This document shows positions 19,001-23,440 of a stretch of DNA of 64,000 nucleotides, one piece after another. The notes below the pieces were generated by a model, which worked only from the letters and a program-made list of their open reading frames with translations, searched no databases and was not told the DNA's origin. A program made the translations under genes and the position numbers. Numbering within the stretch: the stretch's first letter is position 1; the number at the start of each line of letters is the position of its first letter. Source of the stretch: a virus. The stretch covers positions 27,504-91,503 of IMG/VR virus record IMGVR_UViG_3300027821_000007, one strand, 5' to 3'.

Positions 19001-19425
19001 GCGTCAGCATCGATGCCGCGCGCATCACCTACGGCGCCACATCGATCGCGGCCCAGGGCAGCGTGGCCGTCGATGCCTACAAGGCGCAGTTCGCGACAAT
19101 CGCGATCGCCGGACAGGGCGCGGTCAACGTCAACGCTACGGCGTTGCGTGCTGCCGTCGTTACCATCGACGCTCAGGCCAGCGTCACCGTCAGGGGCAAC
19201 ACCCGCCAGGTCGCAGCCACGCAGATCGACGGCGTCGGCGGCGGCGGCTTCACCGCCTATGCGATGTGCCCGGTTTCGGCGATCATCGTCGGCCAGGGCA
19301 ACGTCCAGATTGGTTCGGCACGAACCATCTTCATGGGCGTTGACATTGCTGGTGCGGGTCACGTCGCCGTTTCGGCCAGAACCCAGGCCCTCGCCAGCCA
19401 AGCGCGCGTCATGATGATGGCGTGA
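10042..19425 (+). CDS. Giant modular repeat protein, probable virion adhesin or fibre (3127 aa)
   Basis: Translation starts at a TTG overlapping the previous stop. By eye the protein reads: a right-handed beta-helix (residues 1-380, closing with a RPQGSAWDVGPYE cap); two beta-sandwich domains (about 420-640 and 650-880); a 20-residue repeat; a carbohydrate-binding-like module (about 920-1135); a SPRY-like domain (about 1170-1365, GKFYAEFTPGSGFDGNSSFG); three more copies of the carbohydrate-binding-like module; a LamG-like domain (about 2250-2480); and then about 31 tandem 20-residue repeats to the C-terminus. No signal peptide or membrane anchor is seen. Sugar-binding modules on a repetitive shaft suggest receptor or polysaccharide binding. 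Its place between terminase and portal rather than after the tail genes is odd. Reading frame and repeats are clear; the adhesin role is inferred. Confidence 0.85.
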   Translation: MTVTSNIHTGLAAWSNHSFALNEACSNAGNAYRCTTAGSSTAAPTGTGTGINNGGVAVFKWLSTYGASDYSTIDAWVTSIPGTLAQAYEGLIWNNGDIVRTTYVSITGHTTTAANIISLKCAPGESFADNPNRATNPLIPSASYGVQISRSGNYSYNIILQEDYGLLDGLQLVRAPGAIHQNASLALGKNGSSGTTTVSRMVVRGENFEQANNGIIGAGGSSSVDHVNCVFIDESVAGSGSPIWNGQNNSCSFTNCVMIALNSQAGFDAIHRNYSGTTTVTNCIIMGWGGIGNANLTSGVARNNVVNWTSYPSGWTDTGTLFSKTAANQFVGIGTDFKLKAGADALNTGYTDTVHIPSATDIYGTTRPQGSAWDVGPYETPASSAAFFDYIAEARLVRQPPRARQPPALIAPVLRPVPGAGSPKTLYMLNTAATTPDWFGVMQDGGTAPTAAASAFGWTTAKTATTTPFWRARIGATATATVASATSNLDFAVDPNAGTGATITTSGDAFRSPVRYAGTFGAGNWTLNFGMRTLAATVVGNMRCRIWAGPASNGVNARELTSGALTGSTVSMIATATTYTSTITWNAPTIILDGEYLFFQVEWNETTAGTSNSCAVVFYQSACTIATANWSAAAGVTAATTIAGQGQFDTPDNIPQVFAIGTAQQKTGGGATPVTLTANVPAGSLIVIYSASVTASGGASFNSPPTDSAGNVYTQVPGNWILTTPSFGVTRAYCPNCLALSAGQTITIPIVGTALTAAISIFYATGLQRSVLPTPQSSFTQNTAITNPSRNFNPSLAYGVLIGVSAVAGDVVETFTNDTTHNWTTPPLTRVGNTGGVANTNATLNGAWKYIQDTTQQTYSPTLGTARENVIAVENWGAATQGRLSQNLAAAVSIAGVGAVAVDATRIGPAVYTANATLAGVSGRTNSIRNPRAEGAVAGTPGTAPTFWNGWGDNLGLTFSIIGIGTEDGIPYIDVRYAGTTNVAGFFTTAYFEPTGTAGIPSGFADTWWLSFYHRLVGGSTVNTTGVQAGWREFNAAGTAVAVHNNGAPFDPTTAPLISQRQLVVGPGQNLDRNTYYVSPFWGFGVTGSGVAIDITFRIGAPQFELGSNVSGLILPPIGTPGISSRAIEIRERVSAVAKSTIAGLGAVAADATVVAGTAGTTYTGAVTIGTLPSWNPLSPDAPATTLFTNNNRTITKTAGGFDGAKGNSVVSSGKFYAEFTPGSGFDGNSSFGVATTALTTYFEVYSPSTHCCIAVPGMGVLLNGSNTGILFSWSTASIAMALDMDNKRIWFRQLPSGNWNDNASNSPTTPSTGLDISGLVPVTPLFIVTQLGVNSGISATVEMGLGSFANTPPSGYTVWPSTPGGTGYVKAYATVHTGTVTAAATIAGVSGRTNYIRNPRAEGAVAGTPGSIPTYWRQIVNNAGLTQQIVGTGVENGIDYIDVRFTGSTPGGGEITIQPAQDGDATPVPRTSTWASSFYMRIIPGDASFIDYLWVSMQSYANSGGQVDWITDTYFTPSTLVQPGGLGTRYVSVANNATTTAGADYMRQYIYVDTKISGAALDFTLRIGWPQLENVETTGNILPPVGAPAIITRAIEIYPRLQAVAAVTIGGVGTIAVDATRVAGAGTQWTGATTIVAAGNVAVSAVQRQVAVSTIAAAGNVAVDARRIVYAASTSAGVAVVSVAAVQRQVAASTIAGLGAVSDSAVLRARTVSTIGGLGNVRAWDFHPVYTASTTAGVSGRTNVIRNPRGEGGRAGDPSTSEGSPPTYWTGWGNPPSGLFETIAGVGYEDGIPYIDIHLVGTVAGSTAYYPHYFEDYDTIPVPPRKTWSSSIYVRLVGGSTSNVASLAVGWTEYSSKFADIIGDFDTGQVPTSAPLSSQRYSYANPTTALATYIRPYWKIYFTSLGVPVDIIIRIGGPQLELGPSASGLILPPVGVLAVTSRAIEIRDNVKIQTNVAMGGVGRVVCEALVRNPAGHIAYDAFATIAATTTFSPVNVFLRQSAVTSIAGLGGQANYIRNPRFEGAVAGTPGTVPTYFSDWSAAAASVGLSLTILGTGYEDGIPYIDVRIFGTTDGVHYSSDFYYFETNTAIPAGYDQGWLFSFYLKQLVGEGIWGPVSMFYIGWEELDENGVHYSNHSDGKSAFTGPLWDCRHDISDTNTFSDVRFIRPYWGFGLDSAAAVPFDNTLRIGAPQLELGYSEDGPSDLILPPVGAPAVSFRAIQIRERVTMVAAVTIAGAGNVAAILAPDWVSPGAQIHIDFIGGSPQGRAWVQGVGVVGINTLVGNDPLADAGWTTTGYNSAELTPDGYLPTMSAAFIGEARNLLLTATTVRTVHTQTGQNISGSSTGCVVLSVFSPSGDNGVEIDLTPFAPGASSHLDVSTWGGPAYGDILGAANSAVGAINVTAYTVTANRLEADINGYSTPIALTLIDADRPTADSFKAAIFDHRPIQGGYVAVRSIQFYAPLPTAAGLIPLSALPATIEPVASMAATGNVAVSARQVSYGATTIAGVASIAVDATKVAPAGTVWTAAVTIAAIGNVAASAVQRQVAASTSAGIGSVAINAIRAQPAASTSAGLGAVGVAAIQRMVAASTSAGVGTVGVAAGKLIYAATTIAGVGNVSAAAVTPEAAAAGIPGFGTVSVTAIQRQFATIAIAGVGAFGANSAGSQPGNVAIAGQAAVSVDAIARRFATIPIAGQGSVAVDAGKIVYAAATIGGVGSVAASAGKLIYATASIAGVGNVTADAQFVSGAVSYTAATTIAGVGSITASATLNLPAAIAIAATGSVAASAVLNLPAATTIAGLGAFAASAAAAGVQTATITIGGLGNVAVDARRSSPAIASIDSQGAVSVAAAQLQFAAVSVAGVGNVLGAGGEAQPAAASIVGVGAVSAAAGGIRPAAVATAAQGAVSAGSVLTQVTAVAVAGLGTVSIAAGVRQFATVSIGGVGTLLVNAIQQGRQEGTTAIAASATVSISTTQRMVAASAIAAQASVSIDAARITYGATSIAAQGSVAVDAYKAQFATIAIAGQGAVNVNATALRAAVVTIDAQASVTVRGNTRQVAATQIDGVGGGGFTAYAMCPVSAIIVGQGNVQIGSARTIFMGVDIAGAGHVAVSARTQALASQARVMMMA
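12806..13440 (+). repeat. Carbohydrate-binding-like module, copy 1
   Basis: This encodes about 210 residues beginning GRTNSIRNPRAEGAVAGTPG and ending ILPPIGTPGISSRAIEIRER. Internal landmarks are GTEDGIPYIDVRYAGT and DITFRIGAPQFELG. The same landmarks recur in order in three more copies. The fold looks like a jelly-roll sugar-binding module. The ends of the module match the positions where 20-residue repeats begin, as if modules and spacers had been shuffled as units. Confidence 0.8.
14212..14860 (+). repeat. Carbohydrate-binding-like module, copy 2
   Basis: Starts GRTNYIRNPRAEGAVAGTPG and ends ILPPVGAPAIITRAIEIYPR. It is the most divergent copy internally (GVENGIDYIDVRFTGST instead of the EDGIPYIDV form) but keeps the TLRIGWPQLE segment. 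It follows the SPRY-like domain directly. Confidence 0.8.
15259..15890 (+). repeat. Carbohydrate-binding-like module, copy 3
   Basis: Starts GRTNVIRNPRGEGGRAGDPS, contains GYEDGIPYIDIHLVGT and RIGGPQLELGPSASGLILPP, and ends near TSRAIEIRDNV. It has a short insertion after the first 20 residues. It is preceded by five 20-residue spacer repeats. Confidence 0.8.
16075..16725 (+). repeat. Carbohydrate-binding-like module, copy 4
   Basis: Starts GQANYIRNPRFEGAVAGTPG, contains GYEDGIPYIDVRIFGTTDG and RIGAPQLELG, and ends FRAIQIRERV. The central part is longer than in copy 1 and is rich in aromatic residues. It is followed by one spacer repeat and the LamG-like domain. Confidence 0.8.
17491..19422 (+). 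repeat. About 31 tandem 20-residue (60-bp) repeats
   Basis: The last 644 residues of the giant protein read as about 31 units with consensus A-A-x-T-I-A-G-V-G-x-V-x-V-x-A-x-x-x-x-x. Most units are exactly 20 residues (60 bp); a few carry 1-5 extra residues. Related single units also occur inside the protein (for example near 12720, 13450, 14870-15200 and 15900). Strong alternation of small and hydrophobic residues with a central Gly suggests one beta turn per repeat, as in a solenoid or fibrous shaft. At DNA level units share many identical short blocks, so slippage and recombination are likely. Confidence 0.85.
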
Positions 19426-19453
19426 GGCAGTAATCATGGTATAGGAGAATGTG

Positions 19454-19828
19454 ATGAGTAACGCATCGCGGAGACGCGAGATGGGCGAACCGCCCGAGCT
19501 ACCGCTACCCCCCGACGCCGCCGATTTCGACCTGTTCAAGGTCGCCTGCCCGGCGCGCGAACTGGTGCGCATCCGCTACCTCCAGCGCCTGCCGGACGAC
19601 CCCGACCTGCCGGAGGAAATCCGCGAGCGCGGGCTCGAGACCATCGTCGAGGCCCACGCGATCTCTATCGACGAGAAGGGCATCACCTTCACCCCCACCG
19701 TGCTTGAGCCGGAAAGCGAGAACGCCGAGGCGATGCAGAAGATCGCCGAACGCTTCGTGGCCCGTAAGCGGGTGCTGGAAATCCGTCGCATCGGCGAAGG
19801 CACGCCAGTCGTCGAGCACCGCAGGTGA
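19454..19828 (+). CDS. Unrecognised small protein
   Basis: TAGGAGAAT lies just upstream and two starts are adjacent, GTG 19451 and ATG 19454. The product of about 124 residues has a Pro-rich N-terminus, then an alternating basic/acidic region (ELVRIRYLQRLP, DDPDLPEEIRERGLE) and a helical C-terminus. It overlaps the next gene by GTGA. No domain is recognised. It opens a group of small cytoplasmic-type genes after the fibre gene. Confidence 0.6.
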   Translation: MSNASRRREMGEPPELPLPPDAADFDLFKVACPARELVRIRYLQRLPDDPDLPEEIRERGLETIVEAHAISIDEKGITFTPTVLEPESENAEAMQKIAERFVARKRVLEIRRIGEGTPVVEHRR

Positions 19829-20157
19829 CCGACCCGGTCATCATCGGCAAGTGGCACGCGTTGGTACATCAATGCGATGCCAAGGTTGCCGCGTGCATGG
19901 CCGATCCGCAGAACGCCGCCCTCGAGGGGATAGCCCCGGCCTACGAGGGCGGCGCCTCTGAATTCGTCACCTTCGGCGGCTATCGCGACAAGCAGGTGCA
20001 GAACGACACCGCGGCGTGGTTGCGCGCGGTGGCCCGCGAACTGATCGACGACAGCATCTGGAACTACAAAGTCGTGGAAGCGATGGGCGGAACGGCCTAT
20101 CTCGCGCTGATATCCGTCAACGAAACCGGCTACCGGTTCGGAGAGGATGATGAGTAG
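19825..20157 (+). CDS. Unrecognised small protein
   Basis: GTG start within the previous stop; 110 residues. It is mixed alpha/beta with WHALVHQCDAKVAACM near the start and TAAWLRAVARELIDDSIWN in the middle, ending in an acidic GEDDE tail. It overlaps the next gene. No family is recognised. Confidence 0.55.
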   Translation: MTDPVIIGKWHALVHQCDAKVAACMADPQNAALEGIAPAYEGGASEFVTFGGYRDKQVQNDTAAWLRAVARELIDDSIWNYKVVEAMGGTAYLALISVNETGYRFGEDDE

Positions 20158-20458
20158 CGAGCATGGCAAGGATCCGCTGGGGCATTTGCGCTCGATGTTC
20201 GAGGTCGGCCGGCGGCGCCAATACGCCCGCGGGGAATTCGCCAAACGCCAGCAGATAGGGCTCACGCCGGGCTGGATCACCTGCGGTTTCTGCAGCGGGC
20301 AGACGATTTATAGCCGGTTGGAATGGCGACAGCATCTGAGCTGCCTCATGTGCGGCGGCCAGATGATTGCCCAGATCACCACCGAGGACGACAAATTTCA
20401 GTTGGTCCTCTATCCGGTGGTACGCGGGCCGCCCTATCGTGAGTGGAGCGTCGAATAA
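20147..20458 (+). CDS. Zinc-knuckle small protein
   Basis: ATG 20147 lies inside the 3' end of the preceding gene behind GAGAGG. The 103-residue product has TCGFCSGQTIY and, about 25 residues later, LSCLMCGGQMI, two CxxC pairs that fit a single zinc ribbon. N- and C-terminal parts are basic and beta-like. It may bind nucleic acid. The gene is directly followed by the homing endonuclease insertion. Confidence 0.6.
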   Translation: MMSSEHGKDPLGHLRSMFEVGRRRQYARGEFAKRQQIGLTPGWITCGFCSGQTIYSRLEWRQHLSCLMCGGQMIAQITTEDDKFQLVLYPVVRGPPYREWSVE

Positions 20459-20461
20459 TTT

Positions 20462-21010
20462 ATGAGCAAAAACAACACTCCGGCTGATCCGGTTCCACCC
20501 GATGCGGAATGGCGCGTTGTGGAATGGAACGACAATTATGGTGTGAGTGAGTATGGACACCTTCGTCGTGAGCGCGACGGATCAAATAGCAAGGCCGGCA
20601 AGATCATTAAGCCCCGATGGAACGGACGGTATTTTCAATACGGGCTTCAGCGAAATTGTGAAAAGCGATACGTCACTGCGCATGTTTTGGTTTGTGAAGC
20701 CTTTCATGGACCGCGACCAAGTCGCTTTCATCAGACGGCTCATTGGGATGGAAACAGTCGCAACTGCCACAAAGGCAATCTTCGATGGGCAACGGCGCTC
20801 GAAAATTCTGATGATCGCGATCGGCACGGCCGCATACCACGAGGAACTGATCATCCCTTGTACCGAAGCAACCTCACGGAACAGAAGATCCGAGAAATCT
20901 GCTCATCTACTGACAGCCAACGAACGCTTGCGCGCAGGTATGGCGTTGGACAACCAATGATCTGGTCAATCCGCGCTGGAAGAATTTGGAAGCACGTGCC
21001 TCGGTGTTGA
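20462..21010 (+). CDS. NUMOD4-HNH homing endonuclease
   Basis: The 182-residue product has a NUMOD4 domain at about residues 15-55 (EWRVVEWNDNYGVSEYGHLR). An HNH_3-type domain follows at about 70-125: VTAHVLVCEAFHG, then HWDGNSRNCHKGNLRWAT. A C-terminal helix-turn-helix (SQRTLARRYGVGQPMIWSI) would contact DNA. This is a classic freestanding homing endonuclease that cuts a cognate site and spreads by repair. The gene is visibly less GC-rich than its neighbours and its 3' end overlaps the start of the next HNH gene, both signs of recent insertion. The active-site His and Asn are present. Confidence 0.9.
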   Translation: MSKNNTPADPVPPDAEWRVVEWNDNYGVSEYGHLRRERDGSNSKAGKIIKPRWNGRYFQYGLQRNCEKRYVTAHVLVCEAFHGPRPSRFHQTAHWDGNSRNCHKGNLRWATALENSDDRDRHGRIPRGTDHPLYRSNLTEQKIREICSSTDSQRTLARRYGVGQPMIWSIRAGRIWKHVPRC

Positions 21011-21321
21011 TTGAGAAGCCGGCTCGACCACGTTCGCGAGATCATCTCGTCTTCGTCTGCACTCTGCGATGCATCGTCTGTGGTGCCGCCCCACCTTCCG
21101 ATCCGCATCATCTGAAATTCATGCAGCCTCGGGCAAGGGGGCTGAAATCCGGCGATTGTTGGGTTATTCCAATCTGTCGCCGCTGCCACGACGCGGTGGA
21201 GAATGCGGGCAACGAACTGGCGTGGTGGGAGCGCCTGGGGATCGACCCGGTGCCGCTGGCCAACGAGCTCTGGATGGTCTCGCGGGCGCAACTGGCAAGG
21301 CAAAAATGGCCATATCCTTGA
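20986..21321 (+). CDS. DUF968-like HNH protein, start possibly disturbed
   Basis: The core is clear: HLVFVCTLRCIVCG, DPHHLKFMQPRARGLK, then VIPICRRCHDAVENAG and WWERLGIDPVPLANELW. This is the layout of DUF968/NinX-like HNH proteins of phages (Cys pair, D-x-HH, then C-x-x-CH), which act as small nucleases in recombination or DNA processing. The start is unclear: only TTG 20986 and GTG 21004 are available, both inside the homing endonuclease gene. The N-terminus may have been replaced when that gene inserted. Reading from 20986 gives 111 residues, close to the expected size. Confidence 0.75.
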   Translation: MEARASVLIEKPARPRSRDHLVFVCTLRCIVCGAAPPSDPHHLKFMQPRARGLKSGDCWVIPICRRCHDAVENAGNELAWWERLGIDPVPLANELWMVSRAQLARQKWPYP

Positions 21322-21379
21322 AATAAACGAACATCGCTGCCTATGGTCGCGGACATAGCCGCTTCCTGGAGCAGAGCTG

Positions 21380-21661
21380 ATGCCCGATCCGCTTTATTCA
21401 GACCGCTGGACCCAGATGTTCGTGGTGACGCCCTCGGCCGGGCCGATCACCGGGCCCAACCTGCCACAACGCGTCGCCCCGGCCGGCAACATCACCTGGA
21501 TCTCCGGGTTCATGGTCGACGCCACCGGCACCATCACCTTCGAGCCCAAGGAAAGCTCCTCGGTGATCACTCTGGCGGTGACCGCCGGGGTCAAATACGA
21601 CATTGCCTGCAAGCGCGTGATCGCGATCACCGGCGCCACCACCGTCTTCGGCGCCCGTTAA
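21380..21661 (+). CDS. Small beta-rich protein before the portal
   Basis: The 93-residue product is Thr/Val/Ile-rich with FVVTPSAGPITGPNLPQ, WISGFMVDATGTITFE and a closing VIAITGATTVFGA strand. Its stop is immediately followed by the portal GTG. Pattern and position fit a small virion protein such as a decoration or tail-spike adaptor, but no family is certain. Confidence 0.6.
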   Translation: MPDPLYSDRWTQMFVVTPSAGPITGPNLPQRVAPAGNITWISGFMVDATGTITFEPKESSSVITLAVTAGVKYDIACKRVIAITGATTVFGAR

Positions 21662-23440
21662 GTGGCGCTCACGCCTAGTTCCTGGAACATGCCGCACCGG
21701 CCGATGAACCTGCCGGGAATGAACCGCGACAACGCCCCATCAACCCCGGTCGAGGCGGGACTGATACAGCGGATTTCCGGGCAGATGCGAACCTGGTTGG
21801 GGATGGGGCAGGCAGGGTCTACGGAACTGCCGTTCTTTCCGCCGGGCCGGCCGCTCGATCCCGTGGCGCCCGGGGCGGGTGGTCGGCGTTTCGATTACCC
21901 CACTTCGTACAATACTATCTATACGCCGCGCTCCTTCGAGCCGATCAACTTCGAAAGCCTGCGCGCCATCGCCGACCCGGCCGTGGGCGGCTACGACCTG
22001 ATCCGCCTCGCCATCGAAACCCGCAAGGACCAGATCGGCAACCTCAAGAAGTCGATCATGCCGAAGAAGCAGGGCGATCAGGCGTCGCGGCCCAAGACCG
22101 ACGACCGCTGTCGCCAGCTCGAGGCCATTTTCGAGCGCCCCGACGGTGAGATCGGCTGGCAGCAATGGGTGTCGCAACTCGTCGAGGAACACCTGGTCAT
22201 CGATGCCGCGACCATCGTGCGCAAGAAGAACCGCGGCGGCGAGACGGTCGGCTTTGAGCTCATCGACGGCTCGATGATCAAGCCGCTGCTCAACTACGAC
22301 GGCCGCACCCCGCTCGACGGGCCAGCCTACCAACAGGTCATGAAGGGCATCGTCGCGGCCGAGTTCTCCAAGGAGGACATGATCTACGCGCCGCGCAACC
22401 GGCGGGTGAACAAGGTCTACGGCTGCAGCCCGGTTGAGCAGGTGCTGGTCACCGCGAATATCGGCCTGCGGCGTCAGGCGCAGCAACTCGCCTACTTCAC
22501 CGACGGCACCATCCCCGACGCGGTGTGGCAGGTGCCTCCGACCTGGACCACGCAACAGATCGCCGAGTTCCAAGCCTATTGGGACACCATCGTCAACGAC
22601 GCGGTAACCCGGCGGAAGATGCGCTTTGCCCCGGGCGGCGTGACCCCGGTGATGACCCGCTCGCCCGAGGCGCTGGTCGACCAGTTTGACGAGTGGCTGG
22701 CGCGTATCATCGCCTTCTGCTTCTCGCTGCCGCCGACCCCGTTCGTTCGCCTGGTCAACCGCGCGACCGGCGAGACGATGTACGAACAGGCCCTGCAGGA
22801 GGGCCTCGCCCCACTTATGACGTGGATAAAGAGTCTCCTCGACTACATCATTGCCGATTGGTTCGGGTTTCCGGACATCGAGATGGTGTGGGACGATTTC
22901 AGAAAAGTCGACCCCGCGGAGAAGGAACAGCGCGACGTCGTCCTGGTCAACGAGGGCGCGATCTCGCTCGACGACATCCGCACCGAGCGCGGCATGGAAC
23001 CGCTCGGCGTGCCGCCCTTCGTGCGCGGCATCGGCCCGATGGGCTTCCTCTCGATCGAGGGCATCAAGAAGATCATCGCGAACGGCTGGGACGTCACCGG
23101 CCTGCCGCAGCCGACGATGCCGGGCCAGGAGATGGCCGGACTGGGCGGCGCGCCCGGCGAGGGCGACCCATCGGTCGACGAACTCGTGCAGGGCCTGCCG
23201 CCGGAGATCATCGAGGCGCTGGGGATCGCGCCGCAAACTCCGGCAAACGGCGCCGAAACTCCGGCAAATGGCCAAATGACGGGCGCCATGGTGGGCGCTG
23301 AAGGTCAAATGGTGGACGCTGCCGGATCGAATGTCGTGCCTTTCCATGAACATCCCGGCGTTAAAGCAGCCTTGGCGCACGGCGAGCAGATGGCGCACAA
23401 ACATGCGGCGCAGTTGAGGTCGGCAAAGCGCGGCAAATGA
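21662..23440 (+). CDS. Portal protein
   Basis: The 592-residue protein forms the dodecameric DNA gate of the capsid vertex. Residues 100-460 have the Phage_portal pattern: VGGYDLIRLAIETRKDQIGNL, ENVI-type segment EEHLVIDAATIVRKK, YAPRNRRVNKVYGCSPVEQVL, and the late helix GEGAISLDDIRTERGMEPLG-like region. The first 90 residues are Pro-rich and the last 100 are Gly/Ala/Gln-rich, both likely flexible. The GTG start at 21662 follows the previous stop directly. It overlaps the next very large gene by ATGA. Length and gene position (head of the capsid operon) agree with the call. Confidence 0.9.
   Translation: MALTPSSWNMPHRPMNLPGMNRDNAPSTPVEAGLIQRISGQMRTWLGMGQAGSTELPFFPPGRPLDPVAPGAGGRRFDYPTSYNTIYTPRSFEPINFESLRAIADPAVGGYDLIRLAIETRKDQIGNLKKSIMPKKQGDQASRPKTDDRCRQLEAIFERPDGEIGWQQWVSQLVEEHLVIDAATIVRKKNRGGETVGFELIDGSMIKPLLNYDGRTPLDGPAYQQVMKGIVAAEFSKEDMIYAPRNRRVNKVYGCSPVEQVLVTANIGLRRQAQQLAYFTDGTIPDAVWQVPPTWTTQQIAEFQAYWDTIVNDAVTRRKMRFAPGGVTPVMTRSPEALVDQFDEWLARIIAFCFSLPPTPFVRLVNRATGETMYEQALQEGLAPLMTWIKSLLDYIIADWFGFPDIEMVWDDFRKVDPAEKEQRDVVLVNEGAISLDDIRTERGMEPLGVPPFVRGIGPMGFLSIEGIKKIIANGWDVTGLPQPTMPGQEMAGLGGAPGEGDPSVDELVQGLPPEIIEALGIAPQTPANGAETPANGQMTGAMVGAEGQMVDAAGSNVVPFHEHPGVKAALAHGEQMAHKHAAQLRSAKRGK

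Noticed and set aside
17491-19422. Regular 60-bp repeats that might suggest a CRISPR or minisatellite array
   Set aside because: The repeats are in one long open reading frame, have no spacers of unique sequence, and show protein-level periodicity of 20 residues. They are coding repeats.
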